From assembly GCA_947168365.1 (NCBI GenBank), contig CAMVLO010000008.1, positions 30,580 to 94,579 of the forward strand: DNA of 64,000 nucleotides. The letters run 5' to 3'. Under the pieces are notes generated by a model, which was not told the origin of the DNA, did not search any database, and saw only the letters and a program-made list of their open reading frames with translations. Made by a program: the position numbers and the translations under genes. Of this stretch, positions 1 through 8,051 are shown one piece after another. Every line of letters starts with the position of its first letter. Positions within the stretch are counted from its first letter, which is position 1. The stretch comes from UBA3824 sp017541145 (GTDB lineage Bacteria > Bacteroidota > Bacteroidia > Bacteroidales > UBA3824).

Positions 1-713
1 GCCTCGTTGTTCAAACATGTGTAATATATATTTTTTGCTGTTTCGTAATCGCCTTTATCTGTATAAACGTCGCCGATATATTTTGTAGCAACAACACATT
101 GCAAAACCGGCGCATGGCTTTCCTGACGGATTTTTAATGCTTGGTTAAGATGTTCTTCCGCATTTTTGAAATTTTTCTGACCAAGATATGCTCTACCGAT
201 ATTGAGGTAAACGTATGACAGAATCGATGAATCTTGAATTTCTTTTGCAATTGCTAATGCATTGATAAGTTTGGATTCGGCTTCTGTGTATTTTTCCTGA
301 TACAAAAAGATGTTACCTAAATTGATGTAAGCGTATGCTTCCTGCTCTTTGATACCGAATTGGTTTGCAGCGTCCAATCCCAATTGGTAATATTCCAACG
401 CGTCGGAATAATTACCGAGGTTTCTGTGACACACACCTGTAAAACTGTAACCTTTTACAAGCTCCATGTGATTGTCAAATTTCATGGCATAATCAATACC
501 GCGCATACTGTATTGAATAGCAAGTTCCGGCTTGTAATTTCTAAGTTTCCATGCAATCTCATTGTTGAGACGGGCACGCACTGTATCCGGAGCTGTATAT
601 GACAAATTGATTAAGCTGTCTACTTCTTGTGTAAAATGCTGTGCCGTTGCATTACCCCCAATAATGATTAAGGATGTTACAACAAGAAATATATTAAGTA
701 ATCTGAGCTTCAT
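1..713 (-). CDS. TPR-repeat secreted protein, N-terminal part (cut by window edge)
   Basis: The reading frame opens at 713 on the minus strand and is still open at base 1, so only about 237 N-terminal residues are seen. They begin with a signal peptide (MKLRLLNIFLVVTSLIIIGG, then NATAQH) and continue as helical tetratricopeptide repeats of about 40 residues with the usual W/L, G, Y, A and P-like positions (for example NLGNYSDALEYYQLGLDAA and NLGNIFLYQEKYTEAESKL). In Bacteroidota, periplasmic TPR arrays of this kind often precede a membrane helix and a histidine kinase, LuxR-type or adenylate cyclase output domain. Whether one follows here lies outside the window. It is the last visible gene of the leftward group. 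The TPR call is firm; the function is unknown. Confidence 0.8.
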   Translation of the reverse strand, partial: MKLRLLNIFLVVTSLIIIGGNATAQHFTQEVDSLINLSYTAPDTVRARLNNEIAWKLRNYKPELAIQYSMRGIDYAMKFDNHMELVKGYSFTGVCHRNLGNYSDALEYYQLGLDAANQFGIKEQEAYAYINLGNIFLYQEKYTEAESKLINALAIAKEIQDSSILSYVYLNIGRAYLGQKNFKNAEEHLNQALKIRQESHAPVLQCVVATKYIGDVYTDKGDYETAKNIYYTCLNNE

Positions 714-830
714 TTAAGTTACATTAAAGGTTAAGCAAATCTAATAGAAATATTATTCTCTACCAAATTTATTGTATCATTTTTTTAGCTGCAAATTGTT
801 TGCCGAAAATATTTTTTTACATTTTAAAAA

Positions 831-1433
831 TTAGTGTACAAACAATTTGTTGGTTTCTTCTATGAAATCCAAAATTTCGTCGGCACCAGATTTTTTCTCT
901 GCCGATGTTACAAAGTACTGAGGCAATTCAACCCAAGTTTCACGCATTTTTTTAAGATATTTTTCTACGCTTTTTCTTCCGGCTACCGGTCCTAATTTGT
1001 CGGCTTTGGTAAATACCATTACAAACGGCAATTGATTTACCGCCATAAATTCCATAAACTCGGTGTCGCGTTTCTGAGGCTCCAAACGGATGTCAATAAG
1101 TACAAATGTACACATGAGATTTTCTCTGAAACGGAAATAATCTTGTGTAAATTGTTTCCATTTGGCAGTTACATTAAGATTCGGTTTTGCATATCCGTAA
1201 CCCGGAAGATCCACGATATACCATTCGTTGTTTACAATAAAATGGTTTATCAATTGTGTTTTTCCCGGTGTTGAAGATGTTTTTGCAAGTCCTTTTTGAT
1301 TTGTAAGCATATTAATCAGAGAGGATTTGCCGACATTACTTCTACCAATAAATGCATATTCCGGCATGTTTGGTTCCGGACATTTTTTTGGATTTGTATT
1401 GCTCATTACAAATTGAGCCGATGTAATTTTCAT
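831..1433 (-). CDS. engB: Ribosome biogenesis GTPase EngB (YihA/YsxC)
   Basis: A 200-residue TRAFAC-class GTPase needed for assembly of the 50S ribosomal subunit. The G motifs are in order: G1 GRSNVGKS at residues 30-37, G2 in TSSTPGKT, G3 DLPGYG, G4 TKAD and G5 TSAEKK. Length and the short N-terminal extension fit EngB. The gene lies 9 bp downstream of the esterase gene (which begins at 2252) in the same direction, so the two are probably co-transcribed. The start at 1433 gives the expected MKITSAQF N-terminus. Identification is secure from the G1 and G3 motifs and overall length. Confidence 0.96.
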   Translation of the reverse strand: MKITSAQFVMSNTNPKKCPEPNMPEYAFIGRSNVGKSSLINMLTNQKGLAKTSSTPGKTQLINHFIVNNEWYIVDLPGYGYAKPNLNVTAKWKQFTQDYFRFRENLMCTFVLIDIRLEPQKRDTEFMEFMAVNQLPFVMVFTKADKLGPVAGRKSVEKYLKKMRETWVELPQYFVTSAEKKSGADEILDFIEETNKLFVH

Positions 1434-1442
1434 AATCTATTG

Positions 1443-2252
1443 TTAATTGATGTTTTTGTTTATAAAACGTCTGAAAAATCTCAGTTGTTCAGGCAAAACA
1501 CGTTTCCAATATTCGCGTTCATGCTTGCCCGGCGATTCTGTATACACAATTTCGATACCGCTTTGACTGCATTGTTTTGCAAACTTACGGTTGATTTCTA
1601 TCAGAAAATCCTGCGCACCGCAATTTACAATTATCGGCTTACCGGAATCTTTCAAGATATCAAGATGATGTATCACTGAGTATTTTTCCCAATTGGAATT
1701 CTGTTTGGTTTTTGCGCCGATTAATTTTGCCAAACTTGTATTTGCCACCGACGAATATCTCAAATCCAAAACTCCGCTAATGCTGCCGACGGCGCGAAAT
1801 TCGGTATGGTTTTGCAAAAACAAGTAAAGTGCTCCGTGTCCGCCCATACTAAGTCCCGTAATAAACATCGATGTTGTGTCTACCGGTAAACGTTTTTTGA
1901 TGTTTGGCAACAAATCGTCTTTGAAGAATGTTGCATATTTGAGATTCTTCTTTATCGGACTGTCGATATACCACGATTCTTTGTAACCGTCAGGACAAAT
2001 AAGTATCATCCCGAATTCGTTGGCGAAACTCTGCAAGTCACAGATATTGCCCCACTGTTTATAATTGCCGCCATAACCATGCAACAATATTACTGCGGGA
2101 TACTTTTCTTTTATCGAAAACCCGTCAGGCAAATAATAATTTACAGTGTCGTTGTCTGTGTAATTCGATGTCTTGATTACCATCTGTTGTTGCGCTCCGG
2201 CTTTTACACCAAACAGTTGAAACAAGATGGATAACAAAATCACTTTTTTCAT
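1443..2252 (-). CDS. Secreted alpha/beta-hydrolase esterase (esterase D / CE1-like)
   Basis: A 269-residue protein with an N-terminal signal peptide ending near KAGA-QQQ, so it should act in the periplasm or outside. The fold is alpha/beta hydrolase: an HGYGG oxyanion region near residue 58, the nucleophile elbow GLSMGG with Ser135, a probable acid Asp215 in CGAQDF and a catalytic His244 in PGKHERE. This layout matches the putative-esterase family (esterase D, feruloyl/acetyl-xylan esterase, antigen 85-like). Such enzymes remove acyl or feruloyl groups from plant glycans, but the substrate cannot be read from the sequence and no xylan-degrading genes are adjacent. It sits between the membrane glycosyltransferase and engB on the same strand. 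Confidence 0.85.
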   Translation of the reverse strand: MKKVILLSILFQLFGVKAGAQQQMVIKTSNYTDNDTVNYYLPDGFSIKEKYPAVILLHGYGGNYKQWGNICDLQSFANEFGMILICPDGYKESWYIDSPIKKNLKYATFFKDDLLPNIKKRLPVDTTSMFITGLSMGGHGALYLFLQNHTEFRAVGSISGVLDLRYSSVANTSLAKLIGAKTKQNSNWEKYSVIHHLDILKDSGKPIIVNCGAQDFLIEINRKFAKQCSQSGIEIVYTESPGKHEREYWKRVLPEQLRFFRRFINKNIN

Positions 2253-2274
2253 CTCATTACTTTATTTATATTGT

Positions 2275-4383
2275 TTACTTTTTTCTCAAGATTGCATTTT
2301 CCAAAGCGGCAATTTCGGTTGCCGATACTCCCAAATTTTTGGCCTGCTGAAGTACTGAATACGCTTCATCATAACGTTTCATATCATACAAATTAGCTGC
2401 CTTGTTTACCATAACGGAAGCATCTTTAGGATCGTATTTCAATGCAAGATCAAATTTAGCAAGAGCTGTTACATAATCGCCTTTCATATTACAAGCAATA
2501 CCTTCGTAAGACATCAACTTGCTATTGTTCGGAATAAATTTCAAAGCCTCGTCCATTGTAGTCAATACACGGTCATAATTTTTGTTGGAAATATCACAAA
2601 CCGCCATTTGTTCCCACGCGTTATAATTTTTCGGCTCCACAATTACTGCACATTGAAGTTTCTCGATTTCTACCTTGCTGTAATCCACAAACTCAAAAAG
2701 ATAAGCCGGCTCACGAGTACCAAACTGTTTTACAAGTCGCAACGAATACGGATACTTTGCAGTAATACTTCTCAACGAATATCTGATTGTAGTAATCGTT
2801 CTACCGTCAAGCACATACGGATTCAATCTCAAGTTTCCCATAATAACATGAGTAGCATGAATTGTATCCAACATATAACTGCGCATTGAGTCGGGATCGT
2901 TGGAATACAATTTGTAAATACCGTGAAATTTTACTCTCTTGGTAGCTTCCGCAGCCATCCACGACATCTGAGATTTTCTGCAAGCTATCACCGAACCTTC
3001 AGGAAGATTTTCTGCCGCCCATTTACTTGCCGACATATAGTTGCGCCAATCGTCGGTATATGAAGAATAACTTCCGGTATCAAAATTATCGCTGATATTC
3101 CATCTTCCGCTTTTCAGGGTTTGCGAACCGATTGTAAAAGTTAATACCCCAGCCACAAGCACCGGAACAAACGAACTTTTTCCATCAAAATATGTTGACA
3201 TCGCATAAATCGCAACGCCAAGAATCAACGGAAAATATATCATAATAAGACGTTCTTGATCCCAAATTTTTTGTAACATAATAAAAGTAGTACCAACCAT
3301 AAACAAAACATAAAGTCCGATTATGAGAACTTTTTTATTACGTTTCCAACACCAAATTACAGCGAGTAAAAACAAAACAATAATAATTCCCGCCACAAAA
3401 TAACTGTAAGTTTTACCGTCATAATCTTTCAATCCGAAAAGTTTCATAAGATGTTTCGACAAATAGAGAGCGCAATTGTCCCAAAATCTTGTAACAAAAC
3501 CTCCGAGAGTTTCATAACCCAAATTTTCCTTGTAAGGATTTACCAAGAAATTGGCGTCGAGCTGCGCCATAAAACTTACCGACGAAGTATGCCAAACCAA
3601 ATTTCTGTAGATAGAGTTGATTATATGTAAAACGACTGTAAAACCGATAAAAACACCCGCAGTCTTGAATCTTTTGTAAACAAGCAAAAGCAACAAAACC
3701 GACGGAATCGCGATAATCGCAAGTGTACGGGTCTGATACAACACATAAGCCAAAAACGCAATTACCGAATAATTCAACAACACGTTTTTCCAATATTTCT
3801 TGCGATCCTCAGCCCAAAGCAAATCCTCGTTATTAAAATCGATACGAATCACCCAATACAACAACAAAGCCTGCAAAAACATAAACATCGGCTCCGTATA
3901 AGTAGACGACGCATAATTAAGAAGCATCAAACTGATAGCCGACAAGAAACTTACGCAAGTAGCCGTAAAATAATTGGCGCATTTCGCAAAAATTTTGTAT
4001 GTAAAAAATACCGAACCCGTGAACATCAACACAGAAAGCATTTTGTACAATATGATATTTAATCCCGAAAGATGATAGAAAAACGAAAGGAAAATCGGAT
4101 AAAAAGGTCCGTGCCAATCCGGAAACGCCAATCCTTCCGCAAACTTGTACGACTGCTCAATATAAGTACTATCATCGCCACCGACCGAAACATCAGGGTT
4201 AAACAAAATAATTGACATCAAAAACGCCAACGCTGTAATGCCATAATGAAAAAATTTTGATCTTTTTTGAAAATAATTTTCAAAAGAATCAAGGGTTGTA
4301 ACAGATTGTTTTTTTGAGTTTTTAACAGATTTTGACTCAGATTTAGTATTCTTTTTCTTAATTGAATTTGCCTGATATTTCAT
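2275..4383 (-). CDS. GT-C family membrane glycosyltransferase with C-terminal TPR domain
   Basis: A 702-residue polytopic protein. After a basic, Lys/Ser-rich cytoplasmic N-terminus (residues 1-45), about ten hydrophobic segments fill the region to about residue 430. They begin with a segment followed by FNPDVSVGGDDSTYIEQS, which places acidic residues in the first loop as in ArnT/PMT-type lipid-linked sugar transferases. The last 170 residues are soluble and contain TPR-like repeats (NYDRVLTTMDEALKFIPNNS, GDYVTALAKFDLALKYDPKD). The likely role is transfer of a polyprenyl-phosphate-linked sugar to a protein or glycan on the periplasmic side. Donor and acceptor are unknown. A TAATTTTG box on the minus strand (4416-4409) is a plausible promoter. 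Confidence 0.75.
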   Translation of the reverse strand: MKYQANSIKKKNTKSESKSVKNSKKQSVTTLDSFENYFQKRSKFFHYGITALAFLMSIILFNPDVSVGGDDSTYIEQSYKFAEGLAFPDWHGPFYPIFLSFFYHLSGLNIILYKMLSVLMFTGSVFFTYKIFAKCANYFTATCVSFLSAISLMLLNYASSTYTEPMFMFLQALLLYWVIRIDFNNEDLLWAEDRKKYWKNVLLNYSVIAFLAYVLYQTRTLAIIAIPSVLLLLLVYKRFKTAGVFIGFTVVLHIINSIYRNLVWHTSSVSFMAQLDANFLVNPYKENLGYETLGGFVTRFWDNCALYLSKHLMKLFGLKDYDGKTYSYFVAGIIIVLFLLAVIWCWKRNKKVLIIGLYVLFMVGTTFIMLQKIWDQERLIMIYFPLILGVAIYAMSTYFDGKSSFVPVLVAGVLTFTIGSQTLKSGRWNISDNFDTGSYSSYTDDWRNYMSASKWAAENLPEGSVIACRKSQMSWMAAEATKRVKFHGIYKLYSNDPDSMRSYMLDTIHATHVIMGNLRLNPYVLDGRTITTIRYSLRSITAKYPYSLRLVKQFGTREPAYLFEFVDYSKVEIEKLQCAVIVEPKNYNAWEQMAVCDISNKNYDRVLTTMDEALKFIPNNSKLMSYEGIACNMKGDYVTALAKFDLALKYDPKDASVMVNKAANLYDMKRYDEAYSVLQQAKNLGVSATEIAALENAILRKK

Positions 4384-5807
4384 TTTTGGATTAAAATTTG
4401 TTTGGTGACAAAATTAGAAAGATTTATTGAGAAAATCAACCCGCAATACACTTTATTTTATAGAAATAAGTCAGAAATAAAAATCCATTCAAACTATCAT
4501 TTACCCGAAATATATTTTATGTTAGATTTTACGAGGTTTAAAGTTTTACAGAAAACATTAAACAAATGTAAAATACTATTCACAACTAAATTTTATAGCA
4601 ACTTACTAAAATTTTTAGCAAACATAAAGCAAAAATTAAAAGATTCTGACAAACTGACAGAATAACAAAATCTACAAAATCGAACAAAAAATAAAAATAC
4701 CATCAAAAATCAAAATTGTACAGATTTTACAATAACTCAATGAGATTTTAATAAACAAAAATATACCTTACAAATAATTGGAAATTAAAATATAAAGCTA
4801 CTATAAGTTAATCGTATTTTATTGATTTACAGATACTTATAAAATAGCAACTAAAACAGAACAATAAGCAAACGCCATAGAATACGCAAAACAAAGTTCA
4901 ATACAAGCTAACAAACACTAAATATATTTTACAGAAAAAAAATATGAAAAGTCACGGATAAAAATCCAAAGTAAAATTTTTATGATGAAATAAATAAATA
5001 AGTGTAACCCGTATAATTTTTTTGCTTCACGATATTGACAACGGATAATTACCAGCTGGAGACTTCGGAACTGCTCCTAAAAATAGATTCAGAAAAATTC
5101 GGAAACAGATTTTACAAAACACTCGTCACAAAAATCTCAACATCGATCCGATTTTTACAACTTCACAAAAACAGATTTTTACAAAACACAAACTCCGGTG
5201 TTTACCACAAGCTTCAGACGCGGACAGTAGGAAGAAATTAAAATTAGAAAAGATGTAAAGTTTTTTAAGAAATTGCAAAAATCATTCGTAGATAAAAAAC
5301 TAACAATCATAAGAACTCCGAAATTAAAATCAAGAAAAATAAAAAGAAGAAAATCTCAGCTAAACAATTGAAAGATAAAAAGTAAAAGTAAGATTTTAAA
5401 TTAAATATAAAAATTTCATGTTTAGAATTAGGGTAAATAAATAAGCGAGAAGAAAAAAATTTTTAAGAGCAATTTTTAACAAAAAATGTGTTTAACAGAA
5501 GCAACAAAACCGAACAACTCATCGATACAACAAACACAAAACCGAATAACTTTTGTAGAAAAAGTAAAATAAACAAGACAGAATAATGAAACGAAAAAAT
5601 TTTAACATCGAATTTTTTGGAGATAAAACAACACAAAATTATCAGATTTGTAAAAAACATGCTGTTCACATCCACGAACATCTAATTTTTGATGTAAAGC
5701 ATAAAGAAAAATTTTAAGTTTAATAATCTAAACATTTTCAGAGTTTACATGTTACAATCATAAACTTTTACAAAATTAAAATTCGACTCAATGGAAAAAT
5801 CCCATTA

Positions 5808-5862
5808 GTTTACAAATGTAACTTTATAAACATAAAAAAATTATATGTGTACATTTGTAAAC
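5808..5862. repeat. Perfect 13-bp inverted repeat
   Basis: The left arm GTTTACAAATGTA (5808-5820) is exactly complementary to the right arm TACATTTGTAAAC (5850-5862), with a 29-bp A/T spacer. The arms contain the same TTTACAA core found in the array before the XRE-type regulator gene about 0.8 kb to the right, so this may be a second binding site for that protein or a looping partner. A cruciform or RNA hairpin is the alternative. Confidence 0.7.
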
Positions 5863-5914
5863 AAGTAAAAATTTGCATAAAAGCATGGATTTTTATGGAC
5901 TGAAAATCTGGCAT

Positions 5915-6047
5915 TACTGACAATGAGATAAAAATATATAATATCCGGCACCTCAATTATACATTACAATAATCAATCAATAATAATAGTCACAACAAAA
6001 TATAAAAGCTTATAAATATCTCATTATCAGTAGATAATAGTGACTAT
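5915..6047. repeat. Nested inverted repeats
   Basis: TACTGACAATGAGATA (5915-5930) pairs with TATCTCATTATCAGTA (6017-6032) at 15 of 16 positions. Overlapping it, ATAGTCAC (5986-5993) pairs exactly with GTGACTAT (6040-6047). No open frame lies between the arms and I see no target-site duplication, so a small mobile element is not supported. Confidence 0.6.
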
Positions 6048-6427
6048 ATAAAGCAAAGATACAAATAAAAAGCCTTATTTATTAAGTTAACGTTAATAAA
6101 GGAAAGTTTGTTTAGTATATAAATGTTATAACATTTTGAATACCAATATTTTATAAAACTGAATTTAAACGTAAAATTTTAGAAAAACGCATTTTTCGGG
6201 CCTCTTCGCATAGTTTAATTGACATAATTTGTACATGATGACTAAGTACCCTAAAATCTTGTATTTACAGCTCCCGTAAAAGATAGCAGTGTCAGGATGT
6301 AACCTAAACGCGATATTGTCAGCAAAAAAAATGTAAATTAAGATAAGTATTTGATTATTAAGAAGTTAATAACAAACAAAAACAGCGATTTCCAAATGTA
6401 TCAGGCAGTTAACAGATTTAACGGAGC

Positions 6428-6605
6428 TTGTAAAATGGCAAAGTATTTGTAAATGGCAGTCGATTTTCTGTAAATTTGTTACTTTGGCAATATTTATACA
6501 TGTGAATTTACAAAAATTTACAATTAACAACAAAACCTCGGACTGTTTACAAATTTACAATTGTAAACTTGTAAATTTCAAGAAAAAATTTTCAAAATTT
6601 TACAA
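6428..6605. promoter_or_regulatory. TTTACAA operator array, including a 30-bp near-palindrome
   Basis: Nine exact copies of the heptamer TTTACAA or its complement start at 6428, 6447, 6507, 6517, 6546, 6554, 6561, 6569 and 6599. Four of them form a near-perfect palindrome from 6546 to 6575, centred between 6560 and 6561, with 14 of 15 arm positions matching. The last copy ends seven bases before the -33 element of the XRE-type gene promoter. The arrangement is that expected for cooperative binding of a dimeric helix-turn-helix repressor, most simply autoregulation by the product of the gene at 6672. The binding partner is inferred, not seen. Confidence 0.7.
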
Positions 6606-6611
6606 TATTAA

Positions 6612-6643
6612 TTTGGTGGTTTCACAAAAGTTATTTATATTTG
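6612..6643 (+). promoter_or_regulatory. Bacteroidota-type promoter of the XRE regulator gene
   Basis: TTTG (6612-6615) is followed after 20 bp by TATATTTG (6636-6643), matching the Bacteroidota sigma-ABfr form TTTG-N19-21-TAnnTTTG. The start codon is 28 bp downstream, so the leader is short. Confidence 0.8.
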
Positions 6644-6671
6644 TATACTCAAAAAATCAAAAAAGTAAATT

Positions 6672-7373
6672 ATGAAAGAACGCATACAAAAAATAATCGA
6701 TTTGGAAAAGCTGACAGCATCCAAATTCGCTGATATAATCGGTGTACAGCGATCAAGCGTTTCACACATCATCTCCGGTCGTAACAAACCGAGCTTGGAT
6801 TTTGTACAAAAGATCCTAAGCAAATTTCCAGAAATAAACACGGACTGGCTATTGTCCGGAAAAGGGAGCATCATGAGAACTCAAGAGACTGCAAAAGTTT
6901 CTGAGAATCAAGCTGTTGAAATGCAACCCGTCTCTCCCATCACCGAGCCTGTTCAGCAGAATCAGGAATTTACAGAAACGAATTACAATATCAATAACGA
7001 TATTAATTCTAATCAAACTGTACAATCCCAACCGCAAGCTGCCGCTCAGCAACAATCGATACCTGCTGATAATCAACATGTTGAATCAAAACAAGTTTAT
7101 CAGCAACCTATGAGCGAACCGCAATATCAACAACCGCAAGCTCAACCCAACTATGTATCACAAGGTTTTGCAAACGGTCAACAGTTTAATCAACCACAAT
7201 TCATTAATAATCAGCCATTTGCACAAGCTCAACAACAATATGTAAACAATCAGGGAATGCCGGGAAGTCAACAAGGCAAACAACCAATTGACATCATGAA
7301 CAGCAATCCGAAAACTGTAATCGTTTTTTACTCTGATAAAACATTCGATTGGTTTTCTCCAAACGCTAAATAA
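6672..7373 (+). CDS. CI/XRE-type helix-turn-helix regulator with glutamine-rich tail
   Basis: A 233-residue protein. Residues 1-66 are a helix-turn-helix domain of the phage-CI/XRE type (ASKFADIIGVQRSSVSHIIS, then INTDWLLSGKGSIM), a form common in Bacteroidota. Residues from about 75 to 205 form a low-complexity linker very rich in Gln, Asn and Pro, lacking any predicted fold. The last 20 residues (KTVIVFYSDKTFDWFSPNAK) are a conserved-looking C-terminal motif of this family. It should be a cytoplasmic DNA-binding protein. It stands alone in 3.7 kb of gene-free DNA, directly behind an array of TTTACAA words, so autoregulation is the simplest reading. Its other targets are unknown. Confidence 0.85.
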   Translation: MKERIQKIIDLEKLTASKFADIIGVQRSSVSHIISGRNKPSLDFVQKILSKFPEINTDWLLSGKGSIMRTQETAKVSENQAVEMQPVSPITEPVQQNQEFTETNYNINNDINSNQTVQSQPQAAAQQQSIPADNQHVESKQVYQQPMSEPQYQQPQAQPNYVSQGFANGQQFNQPQFINNQPFAQAQQQYVNNQGMPGSQQGKQPIDIMNSNPKTVIVFYSDKTFDWFSPNAK

Positions 7374-7491
7374 TTAAACACGTTTACAGATTGTATACTT
7401 TGAACAGAACAAACGGCTTTTCTGAATTTTACAAATGTCTGTATTTTTACAGAACTGAAATATTCGAAAAATTCATAATTACAAAATTGCG

Positions 7492-7548
7492 ACACCTAAA
7501 ATATGCAGCTTGATTACGATGTAATTTATGCTTGCATATTTTTAGTGT
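7492..7548. repeat. Long imperfect hairpin
   Basis: ACACCTAAAATATGCA (7492-7507) pairs with TGCATATTTTTAGTGT (7533-7548) allowing two small bulges, and the interior adds a second stem, ATTAC-GAT-GTAAT (7512-7524). Together they form one extended hairpin of about 25 imperfect base pairs. It lies 120 bp after the XRE gene. It is not followed by a clear U-run, so a terminator role is uncertain; a structured RNA or a protein-binding site is possible. Confidence 0.55.
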
Positions 7549-8024
7549 TTCAATGATAATTTTAATGTATTATTAAAATAGTTCTTGTCAACCGTTGTAA
7601 ACTCTTCTTTTAAATTACTGATTTTCAATTACTTACACGATATACAATAGCAGTATTTATAACTGTCTCCATTTTTTCGACTCATAAAACAATCATATTC
7701 AACACTGTATATAACCTACTGATTTTCAATATTTTACAAAGTGTTTTTAATAACAATAACTCAATTTGCTTTTGATAGATAATTTTATCTTAACAACTAT
7801 TCAAATAGAGTAACAGATTTTGAGTTGTTGATTATTCTGTAAAATCATAATTTTATCTAAAGTTTTTCGTGTCAAAAAATCAATTTTCTTCTAATTTTAC
7901 TACTCTTTTTAATGCAGACCGCTCTAACTACTTAATTTACTGATATTAAAATATGACAAATTGTCAGTATATTAATTTAAGTAATATTTTTGATTTTGCT
8001 AAAATTTTCTGCTTATTTTTTTAC

Positions 8025-8032
8025 TATCTTTG
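8025..8032 (+). promoter_or_regulatory. -7 promoter element of pyrD
   Basis: TATCTTTG matches TAnnTTTG and lies 20 bp before the ATG at 8052. It falls inside the longer open frame that begins at 7953, which is the main reason for preferring the start at 8052. No good -33 TTTG is seen at the ideal spacing. Confidence 0.65.
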
Positions 8033-8051
8033 CATAAAATTTTCAAAAAAC

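Larger units (their letters stand above)
4384..6671. other. Very A/T-rich gene-poor region with inverted repeats
   Basis: About 2.3 kb between the divergent glycosyltransferase and XRE genes holds no convincing coding sequence. The open frames in it are short, low in complexity and lack recognisable domains. What it does hold: repeated ACAGATTTT(T)ACA-like words between about 4730 and 5190, a slightly more GC-rich patch at about 5035-5230, a perfect 13-bp inverted repeat (5808-5820 and 5850-5862), a 15/16-match inverted repeat (5915-5930 and 6017-6032), an imperfect hairpin at 6073-6102, and the TTTACAA array upstream of the regulator (6428-6605). The plus strand is visibly richer in A and C than in T and G in the left half. 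I find no consensus DnaA box (TTATCCACA) in it. Confidence 0.7.
7374..8051. other. A/T-rich intergenic region downstream of the XRE gene
   Basis: The 678 bp hold no credible gene. They contain more TTTACA-like words (around 7382 and 7431), a long imperfect hairpin (7492-7548), and the exact 14-mer TACTGATTTTCAAT twice, at 7616-7629 and 7717-7730, 101 bp apart. The pyrD promoter lies at the right end. Confidence 0.65.

Noticed and set aside
4402..4665. 87-codon plus-strand frame beside the glycosyltransferase promoter
   Set aside because: Lys/Phe/Asn-rich translation of A/T-rich DNA overlapping the likely promoter of the opposite gene; no recognisable features.
5035..5241. 68-codon plus-strand frame in a slightly GC-richer patch of the desert
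   Set aside because: It has a weak TTG start, no domain, and repeats of the intergenic ACAGATTTTTACA word within it; more likely non-coding.
5463..5681. 72-codon minus-strand frame, hydrophobic
   Set aside because: It is low-complexity Phe/Leu/Ser/Val expected from reading A/C-rich DNA on the other strand, with no ribosome-binding site, promoter or family features.
5915..6032. Miniature inverted-repeat transposable element
   Set aside because: No flanking target duplication is visible and no second copy occurs in the window.
4384..8051. Chromosomal origin of replication
   Set aside because: A/T richness and divergent flanking genes are suggestive, but no consensus DnaA boxes are seen, and dnaA, dnaN or other origin-linked genes are absent. 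A whole-genome skew plot would be decisive.
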